Below, in pieces: positions 36,626 through 45,712 of a DNA stretch of 64,000 nucleotides (positions are counted from its first letter, which is position 1; the number at the start of each line of letters is the position of its first letter). Position numbers and translations under genes: made by a program. Below the pieces are notes generated by a model. It was not told where the DNA came from. It was given only the letters and a program-made list of their open reading frames with translations, and made no database searches. The stretch spans positions 372,001 through 436,000 of the forward strand of contig NZ_JAZHRU010000001.1 in the NCBI RefSeq assembly GCF_036924525.1. The letters are read 5' to 3'. This stretch comes from Bradyrhizobium sp. AZCC 1719 (GTDB lineage: Bacteria > Pseudomonadota > Alphaproteobacteria > Rhizobiales > Xanthobacteraceae).

Positions 36626-37534
36626 ATGATCAAGGTCAAGCGGCTGCGACACGTCACTTTCACCACGCCAAACATCGAGGCGCAGCTCGACTACTACCAG
36701 TCCATCATAGGGCTCGGCGTCATCCAGCGCAGCGATGGCCGGATCCTGCTCGGCACCGAGTCCGAGGAGCTGACGCTGGTTCTCGAACGCGGCGCGGCCT
36801 CGCAATTGACCTCCATCGCCTATGAAGTTGCGCCCAGCCTCGATCCGGCCGACCTGCAGAAATCGCTGGCAAGCTTCAGTATCAAATCGGAGATCAGGAG
36901 CGACACGGCGCCGGGAATAGCGAAGGCACTCGTCTTCGACGATCCGGACGGACACCGGATCGAATTGTTTTCCAGATGGGAGTTCTGCAAGGCCGTTGAG
37001 CCGATCCGTGGCCTTGCCGTCGCCAAGCTCGGCCACGTCGCGCTCCATACGCCCGATCCCGAGCGAACCGCCAAATTCTTTGGCGACCTTCTCGGCTTCC
37101 GCGTCTCCGACCGCATCGAGGAAAATTTCGTCTTCATGCGCTGCGGCCCCGAACACCACGCGATGAACTTTGCGCGCGGCACCGACGGCCGCTTGCATCA
37201 TCTCGCCTTCGAGCTGCGCGACGCCTCGCACATGCACCAGGCCTGCGACCTGCTCGGCCGCAACAAGTTCCAGATTCTCTGGGGACCGGTGCGGCATGGA
37301 CCCGGCCACAACGTGGCGGTCTACCATTACAACCCCGACGGCTACTTGATCGAGCTCTATTACAGCATGGATCTGATGCTCGACGAAGAGCTCGGCTATT
37401 TCGAGCCGCGTCCCTGGCACCACGATCGTCCGCAGCGGCCGAAGACCTGGATCGGGTTGCCGCGCGACGTCTGGGGCGTCGGGCCAGCCAAGGAAGCAAG
37501 CGAATTTTCTCCGGCGATGCGCGGCGTGAAGTAA
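36626..37534 (+). CDS. VOC-family protein, extradiol ring-cleavage dioxygenase-like
   Basis: A 302-residue protein of two vicinal-oxygen-chelate modules, the layout of type I extradiol dioxygenases. The expected Fe(II) ligands are visible in the C-terminal module: His137 (KLGHVALHT), His192 (LHHLAFEL) and Glu243 (YLIELYYSMD). GHNVAVYHYNPDG supports a catechol-2,3-dioxygenase-like fold. It probably opens an aromatic diol ring; the exact substrate is not predictable. It lies 52 bp after the dehydrogenase gene. Confidence 0.87.
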   Translation: MIKVKRLRHVTFTTPNIEAQLDYYQSIIGLGVIQRSDGRILLGTESEELTLVLERGAASQLTSIAYEVAPSLDPADLQKSLASFSIKSEIRSDTAPGIAKALVFDDPDGHRIELFSRWEFCKAVEPIRGLAVAKLGHVALHTPDPERTAKFFGDLLGFRVSDRIEENFVFMRCGPEHHAMNFARGTDGRLHHLAFELRDASHMHQACDLLGRNKFQILWGPVRHGPGHNVAVYHYNPDGYLIELYYSMDLMLDEELGYFEPRPWHHDRPQRPKTWIGLPRDVWGVGPAKEASEFSPAMRGVK

Positions 37535-37597
37535 TCGCGCACGCCACCACCAGCCGGAACTGACGTTCAAAAAAACAAAACACGAGGGATGAACCAG

Positions 37598-38608
37598 ATG
37601 GCTCGATCGTTGAACGTCCTGCGTGGACGGTTGCTTGCCCTGCGCTGCTGCATCGCTGCCGCAGCGCTTAGCCTCACCTGCCTGGTGCCTTCCATCGCCG
37701 CTGCGCAAACTTATCCCAACCGGCCGATCCGGCTGCTGCACGGCTTTGCGGCGGGCGGCGCCGCCGACACTATGGCGCGCATCGTCTCCGACGGGCTTTC
37801 CAAGCGGCTGGGGCAGGCGGTGGTGGTGGAAGCAAAGCCGGGCGCCGGCGGCAATCTCGCTGCGGACGCCATCGCCAAGTCCGCGCCGGACGGCTACACG
37901 ATTGGCCTCGTCACGGGGGCACATGCGATCTCGGGCGCGCTGTACAAGCAGCTCGCCTATAGCCCGATCGATAGTTTCGATATGCTGTCGACGATGGTCT
38001 ACTACGCACTGGTGATCGCGGTGCGCGCCGACCATCAGGCGAAGACGCTTTCGGACCTGATTGCGCAGGCGAAAGCCAAGCCCGATGCCCTGAGCTACGG
38101 CTCGGTCGGTTTCGGCAGCACGCATCATCTCGCGGGCGAGCTGTTGAACGTCACCGCCGGCACAAAGATGGTGCACGTCCCCTATCGCGGTGACTCACTG
38201 ACCGTCACCTCCCTGCTCGCCGGAGACGTTCCCGTGATCGTCGGGACAACCGTGCTGCTCGCAGGCCAGATCGAAAGCGGCGCCATTCGCGGCCTCGCCG
38301 TTACCTCGCCCGCGCGCACCAAGCTGCTGCCGAACGTGCCTTCCGCACAGGAAGCCGGCGTTGCGGGTTTCGACGTTCGCACCTGGGCCGGGCTGGTAGC
38401 TCCGAAGGGCACGCCGCCCGATATCGTGAAGCGACTGAACACGGAGATCCAGTCGATGCTGGCCGACCCTGCAACGAAGACGGCGCTGGAGACGGCAACC
38501 GGCGGCGAGGTCCGCGGCAGCACGCCGGAGCAAATGCGCGCGCTGATCACGTCGGAGATCGACAAGTGGTCGAAGGTGATCAACGACGCGGGTATCCCGC
38601 GCATTTGA
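37598..38608 (+). CDS. TctC/Bug-type substrate-binding protein of the catabolic cluster
   Basis: About 336 residues with a signal peptide (CIAAAALSLTCLVPSIAAAQ) and the Bug fold: TYPNRPIRLLHGFAAGGAADTMAR, VVEAKPGAGGNLAADAIAKSAPDGYTIG and VPYRGDS. Bug proteins bind carboxylates or aromatic acids in the periplasm. No TctA or TctB membrane partner is adjacent. It is 63 bp after the dioxygenase gene and probably in the same transcript. I chose the ATG at 37598 because GAGGG lies at a workable distance; an ATG at 37589 directly abuts it. Confidence 0.87.
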   Translation: MARSLNVLRGRLLALRCCIAAAALSLTCLVPSIAAAQTYPNRPIRLLHGFAAGGAADTMARIVSDGLSKRLGQAVVVEAKPGAGGNLAADAIAKSAPDGYTIGLVTGAHAISGALYKQLAYSPIDSFDMLSTMVYYALVIAVRADHQAKTLSDLIAQAKAKPDALSYGSVGFGSTHHLAGELLNVTAGTKMVHVPYRGDSLTVTSLLAGDVPVIVGTTVLLAGQIESGAIRGLAVTSPARTKLLPNVPSAQEAGVAGFDVRTWAGLVAPKGTPPDIVKRLNTEIQSMLADPATKTALETATGGEVRGSTPEQMRALITSEIDKWSKVINDAGIPRI

Positions 38609-38628
38609 GGGGTTGCAGTATCTCACCA

Positions 38629-38713
38629 CGTCATTGCGAGGAGCAAAGCGACGAAGCAATCCATCTATCCGTGATGCCGCACGATGGATTGCTTCGCTTC
38701 GCTCGCAATGACG
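38629..38713. repeat. Palindromic intergenic repeat, family A copy 2
   Basis: CGTCATTGCGAG and CTCGCAATGACG form the ends, with GAAGCAATCCAT and ATGGATTGCTTC inside. It matches the copies at 11279 and 45614, in inverted internal order. It follows the end of the catabolic unit by 20 bp. Confidence 0.85.
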
Positions 38714-38745
38714 AACAGTAGCTGACGTTCGCGGTCAATCGAGAA

Positions 38746-38785
38746 GCCGCGGCGTACTGGATACTCCGCTTTCGCGGGGTATGAC
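38746..38785. repeat. Fragment of palindromic repeat family E
   Basis: GCCGCGGCGTACTGGAT followed by a small hairpin around CTTTCGC and ending GTATGAC matches the right half of the elements at 57826 and 16090. The rest of the interval 38609-38927 holds no gene. Confidence 0.6.
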
Positions 38786-38927
38786 AGCGGGGGTGCTTCG
38801 CGCAGTGCCGTCGCAGTTTCCCAGCGCCATGAAGGAAAAGGCGCAAAACTGATGCGCAAGGCATTGTAGCATTGCGCGCGCGGGACTTGTCGTGCGGCGG
38901 AATTTTCGCCCTACTCGCTTCGCGACC

Positions 38928-39863
38928 ATGACCAAGCCCGCACCAGTATCGCCTGCCTTCCATCCGGTCCGGTGGCTGACCAACCAGCCTTACCTGCTGC
39001 TGAGCCTGACTTCGCTGTTCTGGGCCGGCAACATCGTGCTGGCGCGCCATGTCGCCGGGCACGTACCGCCGTTGACGCTGTCCTGCGTCCGCTGGATCGG
39101 CACCTTTCTGATCCTGCTGCCGTTCGCCTGGCCGCATCTGAAGCAGGACTGGCCGGTGCTGCGCGCGCATCTGCCGATGATGCTGTTCCTGTCGCTGGTC
39201 GGATTTGCCTACAACAATGCGATCTCCTACTGGGCGCTGCAATATACCGAGGCGCTGAATGCGCTTCTGATCCAGTCGGCGGGGCCGCTGTTTGTCGCGC
39301 TGTGGTCGCTGGCGCTGTTCGGTGTCCGCCTGACGGGTGCGCAGCTCGCCGGCATCACCATCTCGCTCGTGGGCGTCCTGACCATCATCCTGCGCGGCGA
39401 TTTTAGCGCGCTCGCCGGCATCAGCTTCAACCGCGGCGACCTGATGTTTGCAAGCTCGCTGGTGTCGTTTGGCCTCTATTCGGCGCTGATCCCGCGCCGG
39501 CCGGTGACGCACGCGCTGTCGCTGATTTCATTCACCACCTGCTGCGGCGCGCTGATGCTGGTGCCGTTCTCGATCTGGGAATTTTCGACCGGCACCACGC
39601 TGAAATTCGACCTGATCTCGATGGCAACGCTCGGCTATGCCGTGATCTTTCCCTCGACGCTGGCGTACCTGTTCTTCAATCGCGGACTGGCGCTGATCGG
39701 GCCCAACCGTGCCGCGCCGTTCTTCCACCTGGTGCCGGTGTTCGGCTCGGCGATGGCGATCCTCTGGCTCGGCGAACAGTTGCGATTATTCCATCTGGTG
39801 GGCTATGCGCTGGTGCTGGCCGGCGTCGTGATCGCTTCAAGGCGAGCTTCGGCCAAGGCATGA
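38928..39863 (+). CDS. DMT superfamily (EamA) exporter, paralogue of the 28.1-kb gene
   Basis: A 311-residue ten-span membrane protein with two EamA halves. NQPYLLLSLTSLFWAGNIVLARHVAGHVPPLTL and YLFFNRGLALIGPNRAAPFFHLVPVFG align closely with the exporter at 28107. I chose the ATG at 38928 (MTKPAPVSP) over a GTG at 38892 because it matches the length of the paralogue. Substrate unknown. Two such similar genes 10 kb apart suggest an old duplication. Confidence 0.87.
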   Translation: MTKPAPVSPAFHPVRWLTNQPYLLLSLTSLFWAGNIVLARHVAGHVPPLTLSCVRWIGTFLILLPFAWPHLKQDWPVLRAHLPMMLFLSLVGFAYNNAISYWALQYTEALNALLIQSAGPLFVALWSLALFGVRLTGAQLAGITISLVGVLTIILRGDFSALAGISFNRGDLMFASSLVSFGLYSALIPRRPVTHALSLISFTTCCGALMLVPFSIWEFSTGTTLKFDLISMATLGYAVIFPSTLAYLFFNRGLALIGPNRAAPFFHLVPVFGSAMAILWLGEQLRLFHLVGYALVLAGVVIASRRASAKA

Positions 39864-39868
39864 ACTCT

Positions 39869-39984
39869 CGTGTCCCGGCCGCGGTGCAGCGCGACTTCGC
39901 GCTGCTCCGCAGAGCCGGGATCCAGCCACAGTGGGCCCCGGTTCAGCAGCGCATCACTTCGTGCTGCGCTGCGCCCGGGGCACG
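39869..39984. repeat. Palindromic intergenic repeat, family D copy 2
   Basis: GTGTCCCGGCCGC and GCGCCCGGGGCACG are the outer arms, with CAGAGCCGGGATCC and GGGCCCCGGTT inside. This is the same plan as the element at 1511-1633, though more diverged. It starts 6 bp after the exporter stop. Confidence 0.65.
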
Positions 39985-40081
39985 GCATGTTGCGTGGTGT
40001 GTCCTGCGGGCTTCCACTTTGTCCCTCGGCAGGCTAGCTTGCCGGCCATTTCAACAGAACAACAACCGAGGAAACAACTAT

Positions 40082-41059
40082 ATGTTCGCGTTATTGAAGC
40101 GGTATCGGCCTGTCGCCGCAGCGGCTCCCCTGATGCTGGCGATGATCGCCACGGCTGCCGCGCAGGCCCCCTACCCGAACCGCAACATCACGCTGGTGCT
40201 GCCGTTCGCGGCCGGCAGCGGCACCGATACCACCACGCGCATCATTTCGAAGGAGCTCGGCACCGCGCTCGGCGCCGGCATCGTGATCGAAAACAAGCCG
40301 GGCGCCAACGGCTCGCTCGCCGCAAGCCAGGTCGCCCGCTCCGCGCCGGACGGCTACACGCTGATGGTGTCGACCAACACACCGCATTCGGCAAATCCTT
40401 ATTTGATGAAGAACATGACCTACGACCCGGTCAAGGACTTCACGCCGATCGCGCGCAGCGGCGACCTGCCCTTCATGCTGGTGATCCACCCGGATATTCC
40501 GGCGAACTCGGTGGCCGAACTGATTGCGCTGGCGAAGAAGGAGCCGGGTAAATACTCCTATGCCAGCGGCAGCTCGGCTGCGATCGTCTCCGGCGCAACG
40601 TTTGCCCGCCTCGCCGGCATCGATCTGCTTCACGTCCCCTACAAGAGCTCGCCGCCCGCCTTGACCGATCTGATCGCCGGCCGCGTCTCAATGATGTTCA
40701 TCGACGTGCCGACCGGCCTGCCCCACGTCAACGCCAAGGCGCTGAAGGCGCTCGCGGTCACCACCAAGCAGCGCTCGGCATTGTTGCCCGATCTCCCGAC
40801 CATGAACGACACGGTGAAGGGTTTTGATATCACCTCGTGGCAAGGCTATTTCGGCCCCGCCGGCATGCCGAAGGATATCGTCGCCAGGCTGAACGCGGAA
40901 ATCCGCAAGGTCGTCGAGCGCCCCGACATCAAGAGCCAGCTAGCGGAGCGCGGCATGGAAGCATTCTCCGGCACGCCGGAAGAGTTCGACGCCTTCGTGA
41001 AGGAGCAGCTCGTGGTGTGGGAGAAGCTGATTGCGGGCGCGGGAATCGAGAAGCAGTAA
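40082..41059 (+). CDS. TctC/Bug-type substrate-binding protein, orphan
   Basis: A 325-residue Bug-fold binding protein with signal peptide (PLMLAMIATAAAQAP). APYPNRNITLVLPFAAGSGTDTTTR, IVIENKPGANGSLAASQVARSAPDGYTLM and HVPYKSSPPALTDLIAGRV are typical. GAGGA lies upstream of the ATG at 40082; the open frame to the left is repeat DNA. It is a second member of the family 2.4 kb from the first, also without TctAB. Confidence 0.87.
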   Translation: MFALLKRYRPVAAAAPLMLAMIATAAAQAPYPNRNITLVLPFAAGSGTDTTTRIISKELGTALGAGIVIENKPGANGSLAASQVARSAPDGYTLMVSTNTPHSANPYLMKNMTYDPVKDFTPIARSGDLPFMLVIHPDIPANSVAELIALAKKEPGKYSYASGSSAAIVSGATFARLAGIDLLHVPYKSSPPALTDLIAGRVSMMFIDVPTGLPHVNAKALKALAVTTKQRSALLPDLPTMNDTVKGFDITSWQGYFGPAGMPKDIVARLNAEIRKVVERPDIKSQLAERGMEAFSGTPEEFDAFVKEQLVVWEKLIAGAGIEKQ

Positions 41060-41076
41060 GGCGGCTGCCGCATTGT

Positions 41077-41171
41077 GTAGGGTGGGCAAAGGCGCCTTAG
41101 CGCCGTGCCCACCATCTATTCGTTGGACCGTCTTTGTGAATGGTGGGCACGCTACGCTTTGCCCACCCTAC
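41077..41171. repeat. Palindromic intergenic repeat, family B copy 2
   Basis: GTAGGGTGGGCAAAG and CTTTGCCCACCCTAC arms are identical to those of the copy at 33058-33145; the loop differs. It lies 17 bp after the binding-protein stop and 9 bp before the end of the convergent chemoreceptor gene. Confidence 0.85.
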
Positions 41172-41180
41172 AATTCTGCC

Positions 41181-42866
41181 TTACGCCACGCGCACCTTGC
41201 CTAGGAACTCATCCACCGCGCTGCGCAGCATGCCGGACTGGGTGTCGAGTTCACGGGCGCTCGCCAGCACTTCGGATGCTGCCTTGCCGGTTGCGGCCGC
41301 AGCGGTGCTGACGCCGCCGATATGGGCCGAGATCTCGTTCGATCCGGCCGCCACCGACTGAATGTTGCGGGCGATTTCGCGGGTGGCGCCGCCCTGCTGC
41401 TCGACGGCGGTCGAGATCGAGACGGTGATCTCGCTCATCTGCGCGATGGTCTCGGAGATGCCGCCGATCGACGCCACGGCTTCGCTGGTGGAAGCCTGCA
41501 TGGCCGCAACCTGCGCGGAGATTTCCTCGGTCGCCTTCGCGGTCTGGTTGGCGAGCGCCTTCACTTCCGACGCCACCACCGCAAAGCCGCGGCCGGAATC
41601 GCCGGCGCGCGCCGCTTCGATGGTGGCGTTCAGCGCAAGCAAATTGGTTTGGGCAGCGATCGAGTGGATCAGCTTGACCACTTCGCCGATCTTCTCGGCG
41701 CCGGTCGAGAGCGCGCCGACGGTGGCGTTGGTACGCTCGGCGTCGCTGACCGCCTTGGCGGCGATCTCGCTGGAGCGCGTCACCTGGCGGGAAATCTCGG
41801 TGACCGAGCTAGAGAGCTCCTCAGCGGCGGACGCCACCGTGCCGACATTGTCGGACGAACGCTGCGACGCTGCGCCGACGGTCGCCGCCCGCGCGCTGGC
41901 GTCGCTGGCGGTCGTGGTCATGGATTGCGCGGTGCTCTGCATACCGGCGGCCGCCGTCGAAACCGAGCGGACGATGCCGGTCACGCTGCGTTCGAAGTCG
42001 CTGGCGATGCTTTCCATCGCCGCCCGCCGTTCGGCCTCGGCGCGCGCCTGCACCTCGGCTTCCTTCTGCTCAAGCCCGCGGATGCGAACCGCGTTGTCCT
42101 TGAAGATCTGCACGGTCGCGGCCATCGCGCCGATCTCGTCGCCGCGGCCGATGCCGGGAATTTCGCCGTCGAGCCGGCCCTCGGCGAGGTCCTGCATGCG
42201 GGCGCCGAGCTGACCGAGCGGCTTCGAGATACTGCGGCCGATCATCCAGGCGATGCTGCCTGCAACCAGCGCGATGCCGAGAATGGCAAGCCCGAGCACT
42301 GCCGCGATCGGCTTCATTTTGGCGTCGAGGTCGTCGAGATAGGCGCCGGTGCCGACGAACATGTTCCAGCCCGGGATCGGAACCGCGTAGGAGAATTTGC
42401 GGATCAGCTCTTCTTGTCCGGGTTTGCGGAATTCATAGCGCAGCATGATTTCGCCGTTCGCCGCGATGCCGTCGCGCAGTTCGCGCACCAGCTTTCGGCC
42501 ACCGGTGTCGATATCCATACGGTTCTGGCCGATCTGGCTGGGAACCGGGGCGAGCACGGCGACGCCATCCATCGTGTAGGCGAACACGTAGCCGTTGCCA
42601 TTGTCGAAGGTCAGCGTATTGCCGCGCTTGCTGAACTCGGCAATCGCCGCCTCCTTGGTCATCTGGCCGGCGGCAACCTGCTTCTGCAGGCCGAGCGCCA
42701 TGTTGCGCGCCATATCGACGATCGCCTTGGTCTGCTCGATCCGAGCATTGAGCATCTCACGCTGCATCAAATAGCCCGCGAGCACACCGGCGACGCAGAG
42801 GCCGAGCAGGGTCACGCCCACCAGAATGCCGAGTTTGGGGGTGATCTTGAGATTGGTCAGCTTCAC
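41181..42866 (-). CDS. Methyl-accepting chemotaxis protein with single-Cache sensor
   Basis: A 561-residue chemoreceptor. An N-terminal membrane span ([22 protein letters not shown]) and a second near residue 195 enclose an sCache_2-type periplasmic domain ([21 protein letters not shown] and [16 protein letters not shown]). HAMP and the signalling helix bundle follow, with the conserved hairpin [26 protein letters not shown]. sCache_2 domains often bind small carboxylates. The GTG at 42866 has GGAGA upstream and is preferred over the ATG at 42896. It ends in VRVA without a CheR-tethering pentapeptide. Confidence 0.92.
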   Translation of the reverse strand: MKLTNLKITPKLGILVGVTLLGLCVAGVLAGYLMQREMLNARIEQTKAIVDMARNMALGLQKQVAAGQMTKEAAIAEFSKRGNTLTFDNGNGYVFAYTMDGVAVLAPVPSQIGQNRMDIDTGGRKLVRELRDGIAANGEIMLRYEFRKPGQEELIRKFSYAVPIPGWNMFVGTGAYLDDLDAKMKPIAAVLGLAILGIALVAGSIAWMIGRSISKPLGQLGARMQDLAEGRLDGEIPGIGRGDEIGAMAATVQIFKDNAVRIRGLEQKEAEVQARAEAERRAAMESIASDFERSVTGIVRSVSTAAAGMQSTAQSMTTTASDASARAATVGAASQRSSDNVGTVASAAEELSSSVTEISRQVTRSSEIAAKAVSDAERTNATVGALSTGAEKIGEVVKLIHSIAAQTNLLALNATIEAARAGDSGRGFAVVASEVKALANQTAKATEEISAQVAAMQASTSEAVASIGGISETIAQMSEITVSISTAVEQQGGATREIARNIQSVAAGSNEISAHIGGVSTAAAATGKAASEVLASARELDTQSGMLRSAVDEFLGKVRVA

Positions 42867-43120
42867 GGGGATCTCCGGAAAATAGGCGCGTAGCACGCGA
42901 TTGGCCGATTGATTCGGCGCACAATATCGTGAGACCCTTTAGCGCTTTGTTACGAAGGCCAGCGGAAATCCGGCAGAAAGCGATGCTGCCGACCAAGCAG
43001 CAACCGGCAATTGTAGCCGAAGCAAGTCAAGTCGCGTAAAAGGTGAAAAGTACGTCAACGATGAAAGTGGCGGCGCCCGCCGCCTCAACCAACACCGAAA
43101 AATAAAATCGGGAGCAGGAA

Positions 43121-44164
43121 ATGCCGAAATTCAGGGTGGTGACGCCGAAGGGCGCGAGCTTCACGGTCGCCGGCGGCGGCTATGACTATGAGAAGGAAGC
43201 GCTCGATCCGATCGGGGCCGAAATCATCGAGGCGCCGGCCAACGAGGCGGAATTCATCGCTGCCGCAAAAACCGCGGACGCGATCTACGCCAAGGGCATG
43301 CCGATTACCAAAGCCGTCATCGACGCGCTGGAAAATTGCAAGGTGATCACGCTCGGCAGCGTCGGCGTCGACAGTGTCGACGTCAAGGCCGCCACCGCCC
43401 GCGGCATCCCGGTCACCAACATTCCCGACACCTTCATTGAAGAGGTCGCCGACCACGCCATGATGCTGCTGCTGGCGGGTTTTCGGCGGCTGGTCGAGCA
43501 GGACAAGATGGCGCGCACCGGCCGCTGGTCCGAGGGCCGGCCTGCGCTTTTGAAGATCCCGCGGCTGATGGGCCAGACGCTCGGCTTCATCTCGTTCGGC
43601 CGGGTGGCGCGCGCCGTCGCCAAGCGCGCCGCCCCCTTCGGCCTGCGCATGATGGCCTATGACCCGTTCATCCAGGAAACGCTGATGTACGACCACGGCG
43701 TGATCCCGGCGACGTTGTCGGAGGTGCTGCAACAGTCGGATTTCGTCTCGATGCACGCGCCGGCCCGGCCCGAGGTGCATCACATGCTGACCGAGAAGCA
43801 TTTCCGCCAGATGAAAAATTCGGCCGTCTTCATCAATACCGGCCGCGGCGCCACCGTGGACGAGGAAGCGCTGATCAAGGCGCTGCAGGAGGGCTGGATC
43901 GCGCACGCCGCCCTCGACGTGCTGGAAAAGGAGCCGCCGGCGCACAACAATCCGATACTTTCGATGGAAAACGTCACCCTGACCGCCCATGTGGCGTCGG
44001 CCTCGGCACGTTTTGACGAGGCGCGCAAGCGCCGTGTGGGCTACGAATTGTCACTGGTCCTGTCCGGCATGTGGCCGGTAAGCTGTGTCAATCCGTCGGT
44101 GCTGCAAAACACCTCGCTCCGTCGCTGGCAACCCGTCAGCATGGACCGAGGGCCCAACAGCTAA
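43121..44164 (+). CDS. D-2-hydroxyacid dehydrogenase, CtBP-like, with an altered Rossmann glycine
   Basis: A 347-residue NAD-dependent dehydrogenase. The catalytic trio is present: Arg242 (NTGRGATV), Glu271 (LEKEPP) and His290 (TAHVAS). The Rossmann motif, usually GxGxxA or G in this group, reads GFISFGRVARAV, so the first glycine (position 158) is serine, which may weaken or change cofactor binding. About 70 bp separate it from the sugar-transport genes downstream, which suggests it oxidises or reduces a sugar-derived acid. AGGAAATG-like sequence contains the start; CGGGAGCAGGAA precedes the ATG. Confidence 0.85.
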   Translation: MPKFRVVTPKGASFTVAGGGYDYEKEALDPIGAEIIEAPANEAEFIAAAKTADAIYAKGMPITKAVIDALENCKVITLGSVGVDSVDVKAATARGIPVTNIPDTFIEEVADHAMMLLLAGFRRLVEQDKMARTGRWSEGRPALLKIPRLMGQTLGFISFGRVARAVAKRAAPFGLRMMAYDPFIQETLMYDHGVIPATLSEVLQQSDFVSMHAPARPEVHHMLTEKHFRQMKNSAVFINTGRGATVDEEALIKALQEGWIAHAALDVLEKEPPAHNNPILSMENVTLTAHVASASARFDEARKRRVGYELSLVLSGMWPVSCVNPSVLQNTSLRRWQPVSMDRGPNS

Positions 44165-44236
44165 CACGGCGAAAGCGTTTTGAACGACAGGGTTCACCGG
44201 CGATTCAACGCCGGGAACCGATACAGGGAGAGCACC

Positions 44237-45583
44237 ATGAGGAACGACATCACCCGTCGCGATGCGTTGGCTTTGGGCGCCTCGGCAGCGGCTCTGGCCG
44301 TGACCGGCGCATCGGCGCAAACCGCATCCACCATCAAAGCCGCCGACGTCCCCGCCCCCAAGTTCGCAATCGAAAAAGGCGCATCCTTGCGCATGCTGCG
44401 CCCGGTCCGCTTCGTGCAGGCCGATGAGGACGTGTTCCGCGCCAACGCGGCCAAATTCTCCAAGGAGACCGGCATCGAGGTCAAGGTCGACTTCGTCGGC
44501 TGGGAAGACATCAGCCAGCAGACCGCGGTGACCTCGAATTCCGGCGCCGGCCCGGATATCATCATCGGCTTCTCCGATGCGCCGCACATCTATGTCGACA
44601 AGCTGGTCGAACTGAACGACGTCACCGATTATCTCGGCAAGCGCTATGGCGGCTGGCTGCCGCTGGCGCAGACGTACGGCAAGCGCGGCAAGAGCGACAA
44701 ATGGATCGGATTGCCGTTCGGCGCGACTGCCGGCCCGCTGATCTACCGAAAATCGGTGCTGCAATCGATCGGCTACGACAAGGTCCCGGAAGACAGTGCC
44801 GGATTTGTGGACCTTTGCCAGAAGCTGCACAAGGCCGGCAAGCCGGCCGGCTTCGCGCTGGGCAACGCCAAGGGCGACGGCAACGGTTTTGCCAACTGGG
44901 CGCTGTGGTCGCACAACGCTTCGCTGCTCGATGAAGAGGGTAATATCATCATCAACAGCAAGGAGACCATCGAAGCGCTGAAGTGGGTCAAGGCACTGTA
45001 CCCGACCTTCATCGCCGGGACGTCGTCGTGGAACGACGTCAGCAACAACCGCGCCTACTCCTCGCAGGAAATCTCGCTGACCGCCAACGGCGTCTCGCTG
45101 TACTTCTCGCTGAAGAACGATCCGGCGACCAAGGCGATTGCCGAGGACAGCGAGCATCAACTGCTGCCGAAGGGCCTTGCCAAGGTCTCGCCGATGGCCG
45201 GCCTGACGCTGAACGCGATGCTGTTCAAGCACAGCCCCTATCCCAATGCCGCAAAGGCGTTCCTGCAATTCATGATGGAAAAGGAACAGTACGAGCCGTG
45301 GCTCAACGCCAACTCCGGCTACTGGTCGCAGCCGCTTGCCGCCTATGCCGACGCCGCGGTCTGGTCCAGCGACCCCAAGGTCTCGATCTTCAAGAACACC
45401 ATGCAGAGCACCTACTACGATGGCTACAAGGGGCCGATTTCGACCGCAACCGGTGCGGTCAGCGCCGACTACGTGCTGATCCAGATGTGCGCCGCGGTCG
45501 CGACAGGTGCCCAGACGCCGGAGGCCGCCGCTGCGGAGGCGGAGCAGCGTGCGAAACGGTACTTCCGGCGGCAGGGGCGGTAG
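44237..45583 (+). CDS. Carbohydrate ABC transporter substrate-binding protein, Tat-like signal
   Basis: A 448-residue extracellular solute-binding protein family 1 member. A twin-arginine-like signal (DITRRDALALGASAAALAVTGASA) is followed by VDFVGWEDISQQTAVTSNSGAGPDIIIGF and later GLTLNAMLFKHSPYPNAAKAFLQFMM. The ATG at 44237 with GGGAG upstream gives the proper signal. Two permease genes follow, so it belongs to a CUT1-type sugar importer. A 31-bp gap and a palindromic repeat (45614-45696) separate it from the first permease gene. Confidence 0.9.
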   Translation: MRNDITRRDALALGASAAALAVTGASAQTASTIKAADVPAPKFAIEKGASLRMLRPVRFVQADEDVFRANAAKFSKETGIEVKVDFVGWEDISQQTAVTSNSGAGPDIIIGFSDAPHIYVDKLVELNDVTDYLGKRYGGWLPLAQTYGKRGKSDKWIGLPFGATAGPLIYRKSVLQSIGYDKVPEDSAGFVDLCQKLHKAGKPAGFALGNAKGDGNGFANWALWSHNASLLDEEGNIIINSKETIEALKWVKALYPTFIAGTSSWNDVSNNRAYSSQEISLTANGVSLYFSLKNDPATKAIAEDSEHQLLPKGLAKVSPMAGLTLNAMLFKHSPYPNAAKAFLQFMMEKEQYEPWLNANSGYWSQPLAAYADAAVWSSDPKVSIFKNTMQSTYYDGYKGPISTATGAVSADYVLIQMCAAVATGAQTPEAAAAEAEQRAKRYFRRQGR

Positions 45584-45613
45584 GGCCGCCGCTGAACCGC
45601 ACTCTGGATCAAC

Positions 45614-45696
45614 CGTCATTGCGAGCGAAGCAAAGCAATCCATAGCGCCGCAGAGGAGGAATGGATTGCTTCGTCGCTTCGCTCCTCGCAATGACG
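45614..45696. repeat. Palindromic repeat, family A copy 3, inside a transporter operon
   Basis: CGTCATTGCGAG and CTCGCAATGACG ends with AAGCAATCCAT and ATGGATTGCTTCG inside. It lies between the binding-protein stop and the first permease ATG, 16 bp away. A stable stem at this place could protect the upstream mRNA and reduce downstream expression, as the REP sequences between malE and malF do in Escherichia coli. Confidence 0.85.
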
Positions 45697-45712
45697 ACGG
45701 TGGACGCATTCA

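Noticed and set aside
39860..40081. The in-frame extension upstream of the second TctC protein
   Set aside because: It translates a palindromic repeat; the signal peptide and ribosome site mark the start at 40082.
41322..42893. A 523-codon plus-strand frame opposite the chemoreceptor
   Set aside because: It is repetitive, rich in Arg, Gly and His, and mirrors the chemoreceptor helices; no domain.
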